Notes: a model not told the origin generated them from the sequence alone. Positions 19,616 to 30,957 are shown, counted from the first letter of the stretch. The stretch is 33,302 nt of DNA from Scenedesmus sp. ARA3 (GCA_004335835.1 RWJK01000849.1:6560-39861); one strand, 5' to 3'. Program-made: numbers and translations.

Positions 19616-20715
19616 CAACCTGACAGGTCATCTGGCCAGCTGGTTGGGTTGAGATGGCTGGCATGGGCAAGGTGGTTGCTGAAGCTTCGGAACAAACACT
19701 TGAGCTGCACTGTTTCAGCTGTTACGTTACATGTTATGCCACGTACTGCATGGTTGCTACTGATTCAAAAGTGCTTCAAGCTCATGTCTTTGGCTTGTGG
19801 TGCTGCCAGTGGCGGCTGCTGGCCTACAGCGGCGGCCGCTTTCGCATCTTTACAGCGCATGTTTTTCAAAAACCCCGAAAACGGTGCCAGCAACAAATGG
19901 AAACAACTGCTTCATTGGCTCCCTTCTTTCCTTGTTGTCTGAGTGCTTCGGGCAGGGCTCTGTATCTTTTTTTTGAGCTGCGGTACGCATTGTGAGAATG
20001 GCTTCCAACGTTGCTTGAGATGGGTTTGTCAAATGTTACTACAACATTGTACACAACGCATGAACCAGATGTCAATGGCATCTTGTGCTTGGATAAGGCA
20101 GCTGCTGAGTACGGGGCAACTCACAACGCATGCAGCAGGATGGGGTTCTGAACCAGGGCAGAGTCGCGCGTTTGTTTTTTACAGTGCTGTGCGGCGGCAA
20201 CTGAGTCGCAGACGGCAGCATGCACAACATTGGGCTGTGACTGTTACCGCTACCGCTACTGTTGTGTGTGTTTTCGCCAGGCAGCCGCACACACACTGCC
20301 GCTGCTCTCTGTGCATTAGGTCACTGGGTGTGCGGCGTTTCTTTTCGTGTACGCCTAACGCATGCCAGAAAGGTTTTTGTGCGCAATTGTGCTTTGTGGT
20401 GGTGCGCTGTGCTGATGCCACATACTTACGGACTTGGTGTGTGCGGAGTGGCAGGGCCTGTGAGCTCCTACGGCAGGCGCCACTGCTGCTGCAGGCGTCA
20501 GTCTACTGTTGACAATCTTTTGCAGCAGCAGGTGGTTTGCGACTACTGTGCATGCGTTACTTTTCAACACAGTATGGCAGCCACAAGCTCTGCACTGTGG
20601 CACCCTCTGCTGCAGGTGCACCATTGGCGTGCTGCTACATGGCATGGGCTGAGGGGTTTGAACGCATGCAGCGGCTTCTGTCATATACTGTGCGGCCGGC
20701 TATGTGCTGCTTCGC

Positions 20716-20845
20716 GTGTGATTGTTATGCAACTGATTTCATCAGGTTGCGGCAGGCGATGCTGCCGTGTGTGTGATTGTCATGCGGCTGATGTCATCAG
20801 GTTGCAACAGGCTATTCACCAAAATGTGTGTGATCGCCATGCCCG
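20716..20845. repeat. 55-bp tandem repeat, about 2.4 copies
   Basis: GTGTGATTGTTATGCAACTG... at 20716 recurs at 20771 (GTGTGATTGTCATGCGGCTG) and partly near 20827. TTCATCAGGTTGC and GTCATCAGGTTGC mark the second half of each full unit. Confidence 0.8.
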
Positions 20846-22993
20846 GGTCTTGCATGTGTGCATAACGGCAGAGCAAACATCAACTCTGCAGGCACTTCCG
20901 CACCAAGATTGACTCAGCTGCAGCACACACATGTCTGCAGCTGCATGTGCATGGCTCAGAGGTCTGTGTGCCAGTCCTGCTGATGCATCATAATGGAGGA
21001 TAGGCATGGCAGCAGCATACACTGCACTGCTGCTGCTGCTGCTGCTGTTTCCTTCTTCGCGACATTGCCTGGCTTGTGCAGCTGCGCGGCTGATGTGCAA
21101 CCGCAGGAAAGGAGCACTGGCTGACTGTAGCCTGATGCGTGGTGTGTGCTTTGCAAATGGGCTCAGCAGCAGCGCCGCTGCAATTGTTTTGCGTGCGTTT
21201 GACGCGGCCTGACGTATGTGTGGTTGTTGTTGGCGGTGTGTTGCTGCTCGTGGCGGCATCAGCATTTGCTGTTTCATCTGGGTGGGTTTCAGTTGAGAAG
21301 TGCTTAGGTTTGCTCCACAGGGGCAGCTCACTCAGTTTGCTTCTGCACTGAGCGTGCAGGGCTCACATGACACTGCAGCAGTACTCTGTGCTCCAGCGTG
21401 CCGTTTATGATGGTGCATGCTGCGAAATGTTAGCGAGTATGTGCTTGTGGTTTTTTGAAACGCGGCACCAATCGCAGGCGCTTGATTTGCCTGTTGAAGC
21501 TTGTGCTGATTGTGTGGTATGGTGTTGGTGGTTGCTGCACATATTTTTGTAGATATGCTGCGCAGTGGGGTTGGAAGGCGGCTGGGTTTCTGTCTCGTTT
21601 GCAGCATCTATCCGACTGCACACTGGCTGGCACTGATGGCGGCCGCTACCTCTCCAGTAGCACGTGCTGTGTGCTGCTGTCGTGTGTGGAGAAGAGCACT
21701 GCAGTTGGCAGTCAGTCTGAATTGTTGGAGCTGTTGTGTGGCAGTACGAGTGTGTATAGGTCTGGCAGCAGGCAGCCCGTCAGCAGCAGCTCTGCAACAG
21801 GCACCAGCTGGCCGGGGATCTGCCACATTCCTTTCGTTGGTCCTTGTTTGCATGCCTAAGCGTGGGGAGGGGGCCTGCTATGTAGTTTGTGTGAGTACTT
21901 TCGTGCCGTGCCCGACTGATGCGGTATGCAGGGCTGCTTGTGTGCTGCACTTGGTGTTGTTGTGTTTGCAGCTTGCTGCTGCTGCAGATGATCACGGGCA
22001 GCAGCTGCACTGCGCCAGATTGCCGTTTCATCTGCTTGTTGAACTGAAGTGCCGCAGCGACACAAACAACAGCAGGCACTGCATATGACTGTCACGCTTG
22101 CTGTATATGCCTGCTGGCCCACATACTACGCTGCCAGCGGGAATCACGGGATGGCTAGTTGAACACAGCTGCCTGTTGCATGACTGCATATGCAAAGCTG
22201 CAGCCCGGCTGCTGGCATGAACTGACCACACCCTGTGCCCTCAACTATGCCATGCACTTGGCATTGGGCTTCAATGGATGCTGCCTTGTGCTGCTGCAGC
22301 GGCTTGCTGCAGCAGCTTCTGTTCTGTTTGCGGCTGTCCAAGGCTGCTGCGGCAGCCGAGTACTACTACAGCAACATATGTGACGTCTGATACTTGCGCG
22401 GCACTTCCGAACACACAGCGCGTGGTTTGGCATTGTGGTCTGGCGTATGTGTGAGCACACCTGCACGCGCGTACTGCATGTTGTTTGTGAGCGTCGACCT
22501 GTTTTGATCCTGGCGCGCCCACACATCAAGCTGTGCCTGGTGCTGCCGTGGTGCACTGCTCGCTTGCGCCGCTGCTCTATATGCGGCAGGCTTGGCTGTG
22601 GCGGCTGCTCACTGCCGTGTGCCGTGCAGCTTTCTATCTCCAATCTACTGCCCTTTGTGCATGTTTACAGTACCTGTTGTTGTGTAGCTGTGCTCACACA
22701 GCATACAACCTCGCGTATGTTTACTGTGCTTGCACGCACCACACCAGCCTCTGTGTGGTGTGCAACGGGGCTTGCTGAACTGCGTCACACACGTTTTAGC
22801 CTTGGTGTTGTGGTAAGCTTGGTACCATAACCCAGCAGCAGCATCTGCAAATAGCCAGCCGTGGTATTGTTTTTGGACAACCATGGTGGACCACGGTGGA
22901 CAGCTTGGCTAAAGGAGTGGGCAGCAGCATCTGCAGATTCTCAGCAATGCATGCCAAGCTGCAGCGAGGCCTAGCCTGCCTGCTGTTGGATGT

Positions 22994-23077
22994 TGTGGCA
23001 TGCTACACAGCTGCTGTGGCATGCGAAACAGCTGCTGTGGCATGCTACACAACTGCTGTGGCATGCTACACCCCAGC
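22994..23077. repeat. 21-bp tandem repeat, four copies
   Basis: The unit TGTGGCATGCTACACAGCTGC is present four times with few changes. The period is 21 nt, but no credible protein frame covers it. Confidence 0.9.
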
Positions 23078-24836
23078 CTCTGCAATTGTATGTGTGGTAC
23101 CCTATCAGATTTATGTGCATATGTATACCAGATGTTATGCAGCACCTTGGCTGCGGTTTAAGCTTTCTCACGGTTGCATTGCTCAGCCGGCCCCACTGTC
23201 GTGCGGCCGCAAGCGCTGACGATGATTGAGGTGCATGCACCACGCAGCGGCACAGCATGTTTGCGTGACACCATCCTGCATGTTTGCGTGCCGCCGTCCT
23301 GCGTATGGTGCGCTGCAAAACAGCTGGGGAGCATCACGGCATCGCTTGGTCTCTCATGTGTTTACTTACCTGCTGTGTGGCTTGGCTCTCTGCAGACAGG
23401 AGTTCGAATTACATCGGCATGTTTTGCGCGGTCATGCAGATGCATCTGGTATACGCACGTCAAGGCCCGTGCTGTATGCTGCAGGTTCAGCGCTCTTCAA
23501 CTCAGCTGGCAGCATGTGCTGTTTTTAGCGCTGTGGTGTGGTTAGTATTTTGAGACACAAAAACACAAAAATTGTTGCAGAGAAGCCATATGTGGACTGA
23601 CTCAATACCTCAGCACGTGCTGCTTGATATTGCGATGAATTGCGGCGTTGGTTGTGTCAGGAATCAGCTACACACAGGCATCGAACACCTGCTGTTGTGT
23701 TTTGCATGCCTAACGTGAGACCAGGCCCTTGTTGAATGTGGCGGGGGCATGTATGTGCGGCCGGCAGTTTCGGCGCACACAACGCACGCGCAGGTGCAAG
23801 CGCAGCTGTGTATGTGCTGCAGCGTGGTCGAGCGCTGCAGGAATCTTCAATGTGTTGTTTCAATGCATGTGCAGCAGTTTGTGCCGTGCTCAGCTCGGCT
23901 CCCAGCAACAACAACGGGACTGCCGCAGGCTTCCATGGGTGCTGCAGCTGGCTGATTAAATAAATCACAGCGGCGAGGTTGACGCTAGAGGGGCGCGGGA
24001 GTCCTCACACGGTGCATGGGCCGGTACCAAAGGTGCCTTTTCAATGCACCTTGCTGATTGCTGCTTTGCGACATTTCTGTACGCGGCATGGCAGCAGTGT
24101 TCAGAAGCGCGCCGCAGCTGCAGGTCACTGCTTGGTGCTTCAATGCCTGTTTCGCGACTCAATGCTTGTTTGGTGCAGCAGTGAGCCACGGTTGCAGTTT
24201 GCTGCTTGGTGCCTCAATGTGTGTGGCGGCAGCTGCTTCGTGCGCTGGCTCGGCATGCAGGATCATAGTTGCCAGCTGTATCTGTACCAGGCGCAACGGT
24301 CCAGAATCTCCTGCACGCAACATTCCTGCACGCATGCGCAGGCAGAGCCAAGGAACGTGACTCGCAACATGTCACAGCATCCTGCAGGCCGACTGGTATC
24401 ATGGCCAGTGTCACTGGGTCGTATGGTGATGCATGTGAGGTATGGGCGCGGCACGCTTGCTGTGCAATCAGTCAGGGCTCTTGATTGGGTGGCGTAAAGG
24501 GTGAAGGGAGTCCCCTGGGAACGCAGCAGTTTGTTGCCTGCTGAATAAAGTACTGCTTTGTGCAAGCAGTGCCATCTGGTCTGGGGCTTCTCGGGTGCTT
24601 TGTATGCAAACATTGTTGAAGCTGGGTGCAGTTGCGCCCGGCTGGAATGGCCCTTAGCGAACTGCATTTAATCCACCACATGTTGCTGCCATTACGTCCA
24701 GTATACTACGTGCTAGTAGATTTGCGGCAAGTTTGTCTGCTGTTCTTGTTGAAGTGTGTCTGCTTGGCGGTTGCAACGCCCTCGGAGTGGGAGAGGTGGC
24801 CTGAATGGTGAAGCTCACATCAGTACTGATGTGCCA

Positions 24837-25001
24837 ATGGTAACTCAAGAACTCCAGACTGCGCTGCTGCGCATGGACTCTTCCAGCAGCATGGCAATGC
24901 TGTTCAGATACATCACTCGCTTTGTCGAGAATTCGTCACTTTACATCAACAGCTTGGCGCAGCCCTGTCGATGTTGCTGCAAAGGCAGCATTGGTAGCTA
25001 G
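24837..25001 (+). CDS. Possible small ORF or terminal exon, 54 residues
   Basis: Tentative. From ATG 24837 (MVTQELQTALLRMDSSSSMA) it reads through LFRYITRFVENSSLYINSLA to a Cys-rich end and TAG at 25001. Composition is protein-like and lacks repeats. A TGTAA lies 34 bp after the stop (25036-25040), at a typical poly(A)-signal distance. CACATCAG at 24814-24821 could be an acceptor, so it may be the last exon of a longer plus-strand gene. No family is recognised. Confidence 0.35.
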   Translation: MVTQELQTALLRMDSSSSMAMLFRYITRFVENSSLYINSLAQPCRCCCKGSIGS

Positions 25002-25192
25002 CCACAGACACGTCAGACACGTCAGCATTGTGGTCTGTAAAGCAGTCCTAGAAACCCTATCACATCTGACAAAACATGTCCGAAGGCCGAAGGCAATGTG
25101 GTGTCTTAATCACGCTACACCAAGCACGCACCTCCAACTGAACAGCTGCACAGCCAACCAAATGTGGTTTTGATTTTGACAGGATGACACCT

Positions 25193-25900
25193 GACTACGG
25201 TGCAATCATCATGCTGGTGTGTCCCACCACCCAAAGTCGCCGCTACAGCAGCCGTCCCAAGTCGAGCTCTGCCAGCTGTCCTACAACCGTTGTAGCTGGC
25301 AGCTGAAGGGGCACCATCATAACATAGCAAGATACCATATGTTTAGCTTACACTGAGTGTAGCGAACCACAGCTGCTGCATGCAGCCTGCAGTACGCAAC
25401 GGCTGCTGCCACTGCAACACGAAGCACAATAACCTGCCGTCACTGGGCCGGGATCATGCTGTTGGTGTGTCCCACCACCTCCTCTCCCCACCTCAGCGGC
25501 TGTCCCAAGCCTTGGGGGGCCGAGCTCTGCCAGCTGTCCCACAACAACATGAGCAGCCGTTCATCACCCGACAGCGTGACACCACAGGTGCGGGAAGTCA
25601 TTGCTGCTGCATGCAGCCTGCAGTACGCAACTGCTGTTGCCACTGCAACACAAAGCACAGCAGGTTGGATTTACTGTGGCGAACCATGCGGCTGGTGTGT
25701 CCCACCACCTCCAGTCCCCAGCTCAGCGGCTGGCCCAAGCTCAGCTCTGCCAGCTGTCCCACAACAGACTCAAGCGGCCGGACATTCTATGACAGCATGG
25801 CACCACAGGTGCGGAGAAAGCACAGCTGCTGCATGCAGCCTGCAGGGCGTAACTGCTTGCTGCTGCCGCTGCAAAACATTCAATACACAGCAAGCTGGCC
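25193..25900 (-). repeat. Tandem array of the 3' end of the downstream paralogue, period about 230 bp
   Basis: The last ~130 coding bases of the terminal exon (edge 25901), marked by GGTGTGTCC(C/A)ACCACC near 25215, 25463, 25694 and 25925 on the plus strand, are repeated three times beyond the real end. Spacings are about 248, 231 and 231 bp. Copies share a spacer with GCTGCTGCATGCAGCCTGCA. Fragments such as LGRP and VVGHT remain readable, but frames are broken. TTACA (minus-strand TGTAA) at 25348-25352 lies in the array and may be the poly(A) signal of the gene. Confidence 0.9.
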
Positions 25901-26322
25901 TCATTGCGGGGGGATCATGCCGCTGGTGTGTCCAACCACCTCCCGCCCCCACTTCAGCGGGCGTCCCAAGCTGAGCCCTGCCAGCTGTCCCACAACAGAC
26001 TCAATCAGCCGGGCATCATATGACGGCTGCGCCCTGCCCTGCTTGACAACGTGATACACATAGGTGGCTTCAAGCGCTGCTGCAACCTGCTGCGGCCAAG
26101 TGCGTGGCTGCTGCATAAGTTCTGGCAGCTTGCTCGCAGCTGGGCTGCTGCCGGGCCAGCAGCACAGCCGCTTGCTTGGGTGCTCTGCTGCTGCTGCTGC
26201 TGCTGCTGCTGTTACTGCTGGTGGTGGTGACACGGGCAGCTCTGCAATACTTTCACTGGGTAACACATTCCTGGCATGCTCTTGCGGCTGCTGCCACTGC
26301 TCCGGCGTCCACTGAATGCCGA

Positions 26323-26375
<53 letters not shown>

Positions 26376-28191
26376 AGGGTCCTTTGCAACGATTGCTGTT
26401 GCTGCTGCTGCTGCTCTAGTGTCCACTGCATGACAGGCTGCTGCTGCTGCTGTTGCTGCTGCTGTATGCGGTCCAGCAGCGCAGCGCAGCACTCCTGCAG
26501 CATCTGCTCACGCTGCTGTGTGTCTCTGCCCTGGCTCCGCAGCGTCTTCACCTGGCGGGCGATGATGTGCCAGAACATGCGCCCTGCAGGCAGCAGCAAT
26601 GTCGAAGTTGCAAGATGCAGCAGCAGTGTCAAGATCAGACGCATCATGCCATGATGACCGCTTGTGCATTGTGCAGCTTAAGCGGGGTTGCAAGCCCATT
26701 ATAAGCAGAAACCGGGCTTGAAACACTGCTCTTGCAGGAAGCAGCTCAAGCTTGCAGGAAACCGCTCAAGCTTGCAAGAAGCTTTGCACCTGCTCCAAAA
26801 AACGGGTGTATTGCCACATGTAATGGCATCTTGCAGGAAGCACTGCACAGCCTTATACTCAGCAGTTCAAGACAGGTCCAATACACCCGGCACTACACTC
26901 AGGCAGCACTGGCTCTGCCATAATCGCCAGAGTGAAGCAGCGCCTTGCAGGAAGACCTTTGCAGGCCAGCAAACACCTAAACATCAGCAACAAAAAGCCA
27001 CAAACTCACGCCCAGACAGCGTCGGCTCTGTCAGCATCTCCAGAGTGAAGTGGCCATCTTGCAGGAAGAAGCAAACAGCCTCAGGGATGCAAAAATGTGC
27101 TGCACTCTGGAAGGGCGTGGCCCGGTTGGCATTCCTAGCTCCCAAGAACTGCACCCAGCCCTGCTCTCCCCTCGCCTGCAGACCAACTGGCCTGTCTATG
27201 CTGCTGCTGCTGCCACTACTGCTGCTGCTGCCGCTGCCGGCGCGTGCCAGGTCTTGACTTGTGCAGCTGATGCCAGCAGCCGGACAGCCGTGGATTGTCA
27301 CCTGCCGCACCTGCTGCAGCAGCTGCTGCCGGTGACAACCCGCCAGCACGCCACACGCAATGCCACCCAGCTGCAGATCTGGATCTGCAGCAGCCAGATC
27401 TTTTGCTGCAGCGCATGCTGCTGCTGCAGCTGCAGCATCCAGCACCTGCGCAGCAGCTGCTGCGGCTGCCTCCACTGCATAGCACCCAGAGAACGCGAAT
27501 GCAGCTGCACCTGCACCTGCACCTAGCTGCTGCTGCTGCTGCTGCCCTGCGGTCACGCGCACCTCGCTGACCAGCAAGTGCAGCAGTGTGCGGAGCAGCA
27601 CATGTTGCCGGCCATCCTCTGTTACATCCACCAAGCTTATGAGCAGCAGCTGCTGCAGCTGCGGCTCTGATGAGCTGTCTGCCAGGCCTGATGCCATCAC
27701 TGCTGCATTATGTGCTGCAGCAGCATCTAGCAAGGCGTGCCATGTTGCCATTGTGGCAGCGCCGAAGCAGCCAGCGCATGCGGACAGCAGCGCGAGGCGT
27801 AAGCTGTCTGCTGTTGCCAGCAGCTGCTGCCGCAGCTGCGCAGCGTGCCTGTGTGGGAGCGGCAAGGGCTGTAGCGGCGGGGGCGCTGCTGGGATGCTGC
27901 CGAGTGCAGCTGGGCTCGCCGCAGCTGTTGTTGCTAGGGTTGCTGCTGCTGCAGCCGCCGTTAATGCTGCTGGGGTCATCTGGTGGAATGTGGGCGTCTG
28001 CACCTGCTGCATGCTGCCAGCACTGATCATGTTGCACAGCAGAGTGTCGCCGGTTGCAGCAGCTGCTGCTGCTGGTGGTACTGTGTCAGGCTCTTCTTGC
28101 AAGTTTGGCAGTGTTGCTGCAGCTGCTTCTGCTCCAGTCGTTGCTGTAGATGGCAGCCCTGCTGCTGTTGCAATAATGACCCCACCTCCTC

Positions 28192-28234
<43 letters not shown>

Positions 28235-29187
28235 GGCCGGGTCTGGTGGGGCAGGTGAGAACAGCTCACTGGTCAGTTCATGCAGCTCCAGGAAGTGCTG
28301 CTCCAGCTGCTCAGTGATACTGGGTGATGCGCCCGCTGCTTTGTCTTCTTCTTCTGCTGCTTCTGCTGCTTCTGCTGCTGCTTCCCTGTCACTGGGTCTG
28401 CAGCAAAGCATGGGGTGCAGCAGAGAGCAGCACATGGAAGCAGTCAGCAGCATCTTGCTGGCTGAATACTCCTGCAGCAGCTGCGACTTTCAAGTGCCAT
28501 GCATGTGAACCATTGTCATGGCACTTTGTGTATGACAGGTTGTTGCCAAGCAGCCGCCAGAGCTCCGCCAGGTCAGCGCCGGCTGGCCCTTGCGGGGAGG
28601 CAGCTACTTATTGCTAAATGTCAACTACAAATCCTGGCCAGTAACCCGCCACACACGCACCTGCCCGGCAGTCGCAACAGCTCTGCCAGGTCAGCCCCAA
28701 CTGCCCCTTGCGGGGTGGCAGCAGCTCCCCTGTTAAGGCATAGCCAGCCACACACGCCTGCCACATGCCAGCCACATGCATACATGCTCACCTGCCAACC
28801 AAGCGCCAGAGCTCCGCCTGGTCAAGGTGAGCGCTGGCCGGGCCTTGCAGAGGCATGTTACCCACATGACAAACTTTTTTACTACTGCTAGGTGTCATCT
28901 GCTACACCCAGCCGGAGCCCGCCACATACAAAACTGTAATCTCACTGTTACTTCGCACCTGCCCAGCAGCCGCAGCAGTTCTGCCAGGTCAGCACCAGCC
29001 GGTCCCTTGCGGGTTGGCAGCAGCTCCCCAGTGAAAGCGTAGCCAGCCAGGCAGGCCTGCCACATGCCTGCAGGCCACTTGTGGGAGCCGTCAGCTGCTG
29101 TGGGGTGCTCAAAGGTGTAGTAGGGCGGCTGCAGCAGCTGCTGCTGCTGCTGTCGCTGGTCACCTCGCTGCTGCTGCTGCACCAGCA

Positions 29188-29237
<50 letters not shown>

Positions 29238-29939
29238 AGGCCTTGCTGCTGCTGCTGCTGCTGCTGCTGGCCTTGCTGCTGCTGCTGCTGCTGCTGGCCT
29301 TGCTGCTGCTTGCTGCTGCTGCTGCTGCTGTGGCTGCTGCTGGCCTTGCTGCTGCTCTGAGCTGCCAGGCAGCTGGGCCTCCCTGAAGACCAGCAGCTTC
29401 CAGACACGCAGCTTGCCAGCCCACAGCACCTTGCCCTGGCTGATTCTCTGCCGTTTAGATGGCTGCTCAAGCACTAGGCTACACTGGCCGGGTATACGCA
29501 TGTATGCTACACCTGGCATACCTTGCAGCGGCACTGGGCCACTGCCTTTGTCGGCGCTGAGGGCATTGAAGGTGTAGTTCACGCTCAGCACTGCTGCTGT
29601 GCCGTCCTGCAGCTGGTATGTTTTGAAGTCGAACTTGGAGAGCTTTGCTCCCAGGCCGCTGCTGGGCTTGAAGCCTGCATAGCTGAGGTACGGGGAGCTG
29701 AAGCTGCTACTGCTGTTGCTGCTGCTGGTGGTGGAGGAAGGCAGCAGCACATCGAGTTCTACTGGTAGCTTATCGAACACTTTCGGAAGGTCGCTGCTCT
29801 CAGGAAGCTGCGGCTGGTGTCGTGCGCTGCTGCGGTCCTGCTGCTGCTGCTGCTGCAGGTGAGCTGTGCTGTCTAGGATGAGTTGGACCGCTGCCCTCAG
29901 CGACTGTTCAGCGTCAGCTATGTCATGCGTGGCATCCAT
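25901..29939 (-). CDS. Unrecognised Gln/Ala-rich protein, left paralogue
   Basis: Exons 29939-28959, 28397-27010 and 26583-25901, with phases 2 then 1 at the junctions (donors GTGCGA and GTGAGT). The first exon encodes MDATHDIADAEQSLRAAVQL, a region with VLSVNYTFNAL and KVLWAGKLRVWKLLVFREA, a long Gln tract, then PPYYTFEHP and KGPAGADLAELLRLLG. The second encodes LRLALLSACAGCFGAATMAT, VGLQARGEQGWVQFLGARNA and an ankyrin-like AAHFCIPEAVCFFLQD. The third encodes RMFWHIIARQVKTLRSQGRD, another Gln tract, and ends GREVVGHTSGMIPPQ. A single extra base near 29310 in the Gln tract breaks the frame. It is either a sequence error or an inactivating change. Introns 1 and 2 and the 3' flank hold decayed copies of exon ends. 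I do not recognise the family. Its only visible relative is the gene at 30958. Confidence 0.65.
26730..26960 (-). repeat. Decayed copies of an exon end in intron 2 of the left paralogue
   Basis: CTTGCAGGAAG, part of the FFLQD coding segment at 27057, recurs near 26735, 26754, 26832 and 26947. The last of these is preceded by CCAGAGTGAAG as in the exon. The three at 26735-26785 form a 19-bp tandem repeat (CTTGCAGGAAGCAGCTCAAG). Confidence 0.7.
28548..28958 (-). repeat. Three decayed copies of an exon donor end in intron 1 of the left paralogue
   Basis: The real exon ends GELLPTRKGPAGADLAELLR and GGCAG|GTGCGA (edge 28959). Copies have edges near 28792 (frame-shifted, donor GTGAGC), 28661 (donor GTGCGT) and 28548 (KGPAGADLAELWRLLGN, donor destroyed to CAACAACC). 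Spacings are 167, 131 and 113 bp. The innermost copy still reads in frame, the outermost donor copies do not. Confidence 0.88.
29186..29340. repeat. Interrupted (CTG)n/(CAG)n tract encoding Gln
   Basis: About 150 bp of triplets broken by three GGCCTTGCTG interruptions, which give Gly or Gly-Leu within the Gln run on the minus strand. The extra base at 29310/29311 (CTTGCTG where CTGCTG is expected) shifts the frame. Confidence 0.9.
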
Positions 29940-29949
29940 GTCGATGTCT

Positions 29950-30180
29950 TTAAGTTCGTGCACAATCTATGTGCGTGTGAAGCAGAGCAGCTGCGGGGCA
30001 AGCGCCCTTACGCTGCAGTCCTGCTATGCTGTCGGCACTTGCAACAACCACACGAGCTTTGAAACATAGACAATACAGCTGACCCGGATTGCCGAGGGTG
30101 CTGTCTCTAGACAAACAGAAGCTGTGCGGACACTTGTCTAGGGCTTTTTGCACGCAGCTGCAGACCGGGCAGTTCGTCAT
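29950..30180 (-). CDS. Cys-rich ORF upstream of the left paralogue (possible first exon)
   Basis: From ATG 30180 the frame reads MTNCPVCSCVQKALDKCPHS then FCLSRDSTLGNPGQLYCLCF, with eight Cys in about 36 residues arranged as CPVCxC...CPHxxC...CLC, suggestive of a metal-binding motif. It stops at 29950, just before the first exon of the left paralogue, without a matching phase-0 splice that I can identify (candidate donor AGC|GTAAGG at about 30018, acceptor CACATAG at 29968). It may be the true N-terminal exon, an upstream ORF, or chance. No known zinc-finger family matches the spacing by eye. Confidence 0.3.
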   Translation of the reverse strand: MTNCPVCSCVQKALDKCPHSFCLSRDSTLGNPGQLYCLCFKARVVVASADSIAGLQRKGACPAAALLHTHIDCART

Positions 30181-30957
30181 GGGTTGACTGCATGGCCTGA
30201 GCTTATCACTGTTTTGCTGCATTTCTTATCCTGCATTGGCATCGGCACAAGACTGCGTAGAGGTGTGCAGTCAGCAGACACTTCAAAGTGCATCCACCCC
30301 ATGCACGTTTTGCAGGATTACCTGAAAGCCCTACCAGCACCGTGCAGGCTGCTTCACCTCACGTGATGGCGTCTCCTGAGCCTGTTGGTAGCAGTGGCAG
30401 CAAAGTGCTGATAGATCTCACAGTCCGACAGAGCTGCTAGGTATAGCATACCTCGCAACAACTTTGGACACGTGCGCACACGTGCAATTGTTCAACAATG
30501 GACGGTGCGCATGCCTGGCATGCAGCACTGCTGCTGACAGACCACCAACGAGCTACAGCTGCCGTGCATTGAAACAACACCCGCTCATGAACTAGCGGGG
30601 CAACGCCAGCTGTGTCCCGCTCCATCATGGAGTATGATACCCAGCACATAACAGTCCAAACAAGAAACATCAGCACACTCAGGCACATTTGATGTTTGAT
30701 GGGTGACATGATGATGATGACCCTGGCACATCTGCTGACATTACCACCTGCAGCAAGCCAATCCCAAGCGTACAGATGCCTTCACGCTTCTGACGTTGAT
30801 TATCCCCTTGCCAAAGCAGGGTCCTACCAGCACAGAGCAGAGCTGTGACTGCCAGGCTGCCATGCTGTGCCTTCAGCGGCCACCTAAGTGTGCCTGCTCT
30901 AGCTTGGTGCCAAGATCCGCAAGTAACAACCTCTCTCGCTATGCACACACACGCATG
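30181..30957. other. Spacer between the two paralogues
   Basis: It should hold the 3' UTR of the right paralogue and the promoter of the left one. No exon, long repeat or clear poly(A) signal was seen. A short ATG/ATC run (TGATGATGATGA) lies at 30708-30720. Confidence 0.45.

Larger units (their letters stand above)
19616..24836. other. 5.2 kb without a recognisable gene
   Basis: No frame reads like protein for more than a short stretch, and no exon chain with matching phases was found. Compared with the genes the plus strand is rich in TG and GTG, with few CAG/CTG runs (one short tract at 21029-21049). It contains several short tandem duplications, two listed separately. No plus-strand TGTAA was seen between 19616 and 25035, so a very long 3' UTR of the bZIP gene, a very long intron, or decayed mobile DNA are all open. 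Confidence 0.5.

Noticed and set aside
20262..24667. Numerous frames of 60-216 codons in the gene-poor region
   Set aside because: They are Cys/His/Trp-rich translations typical of TG-rich non-coding DNA, overlap in many frames on both strands, and lack splice-compatible partners.
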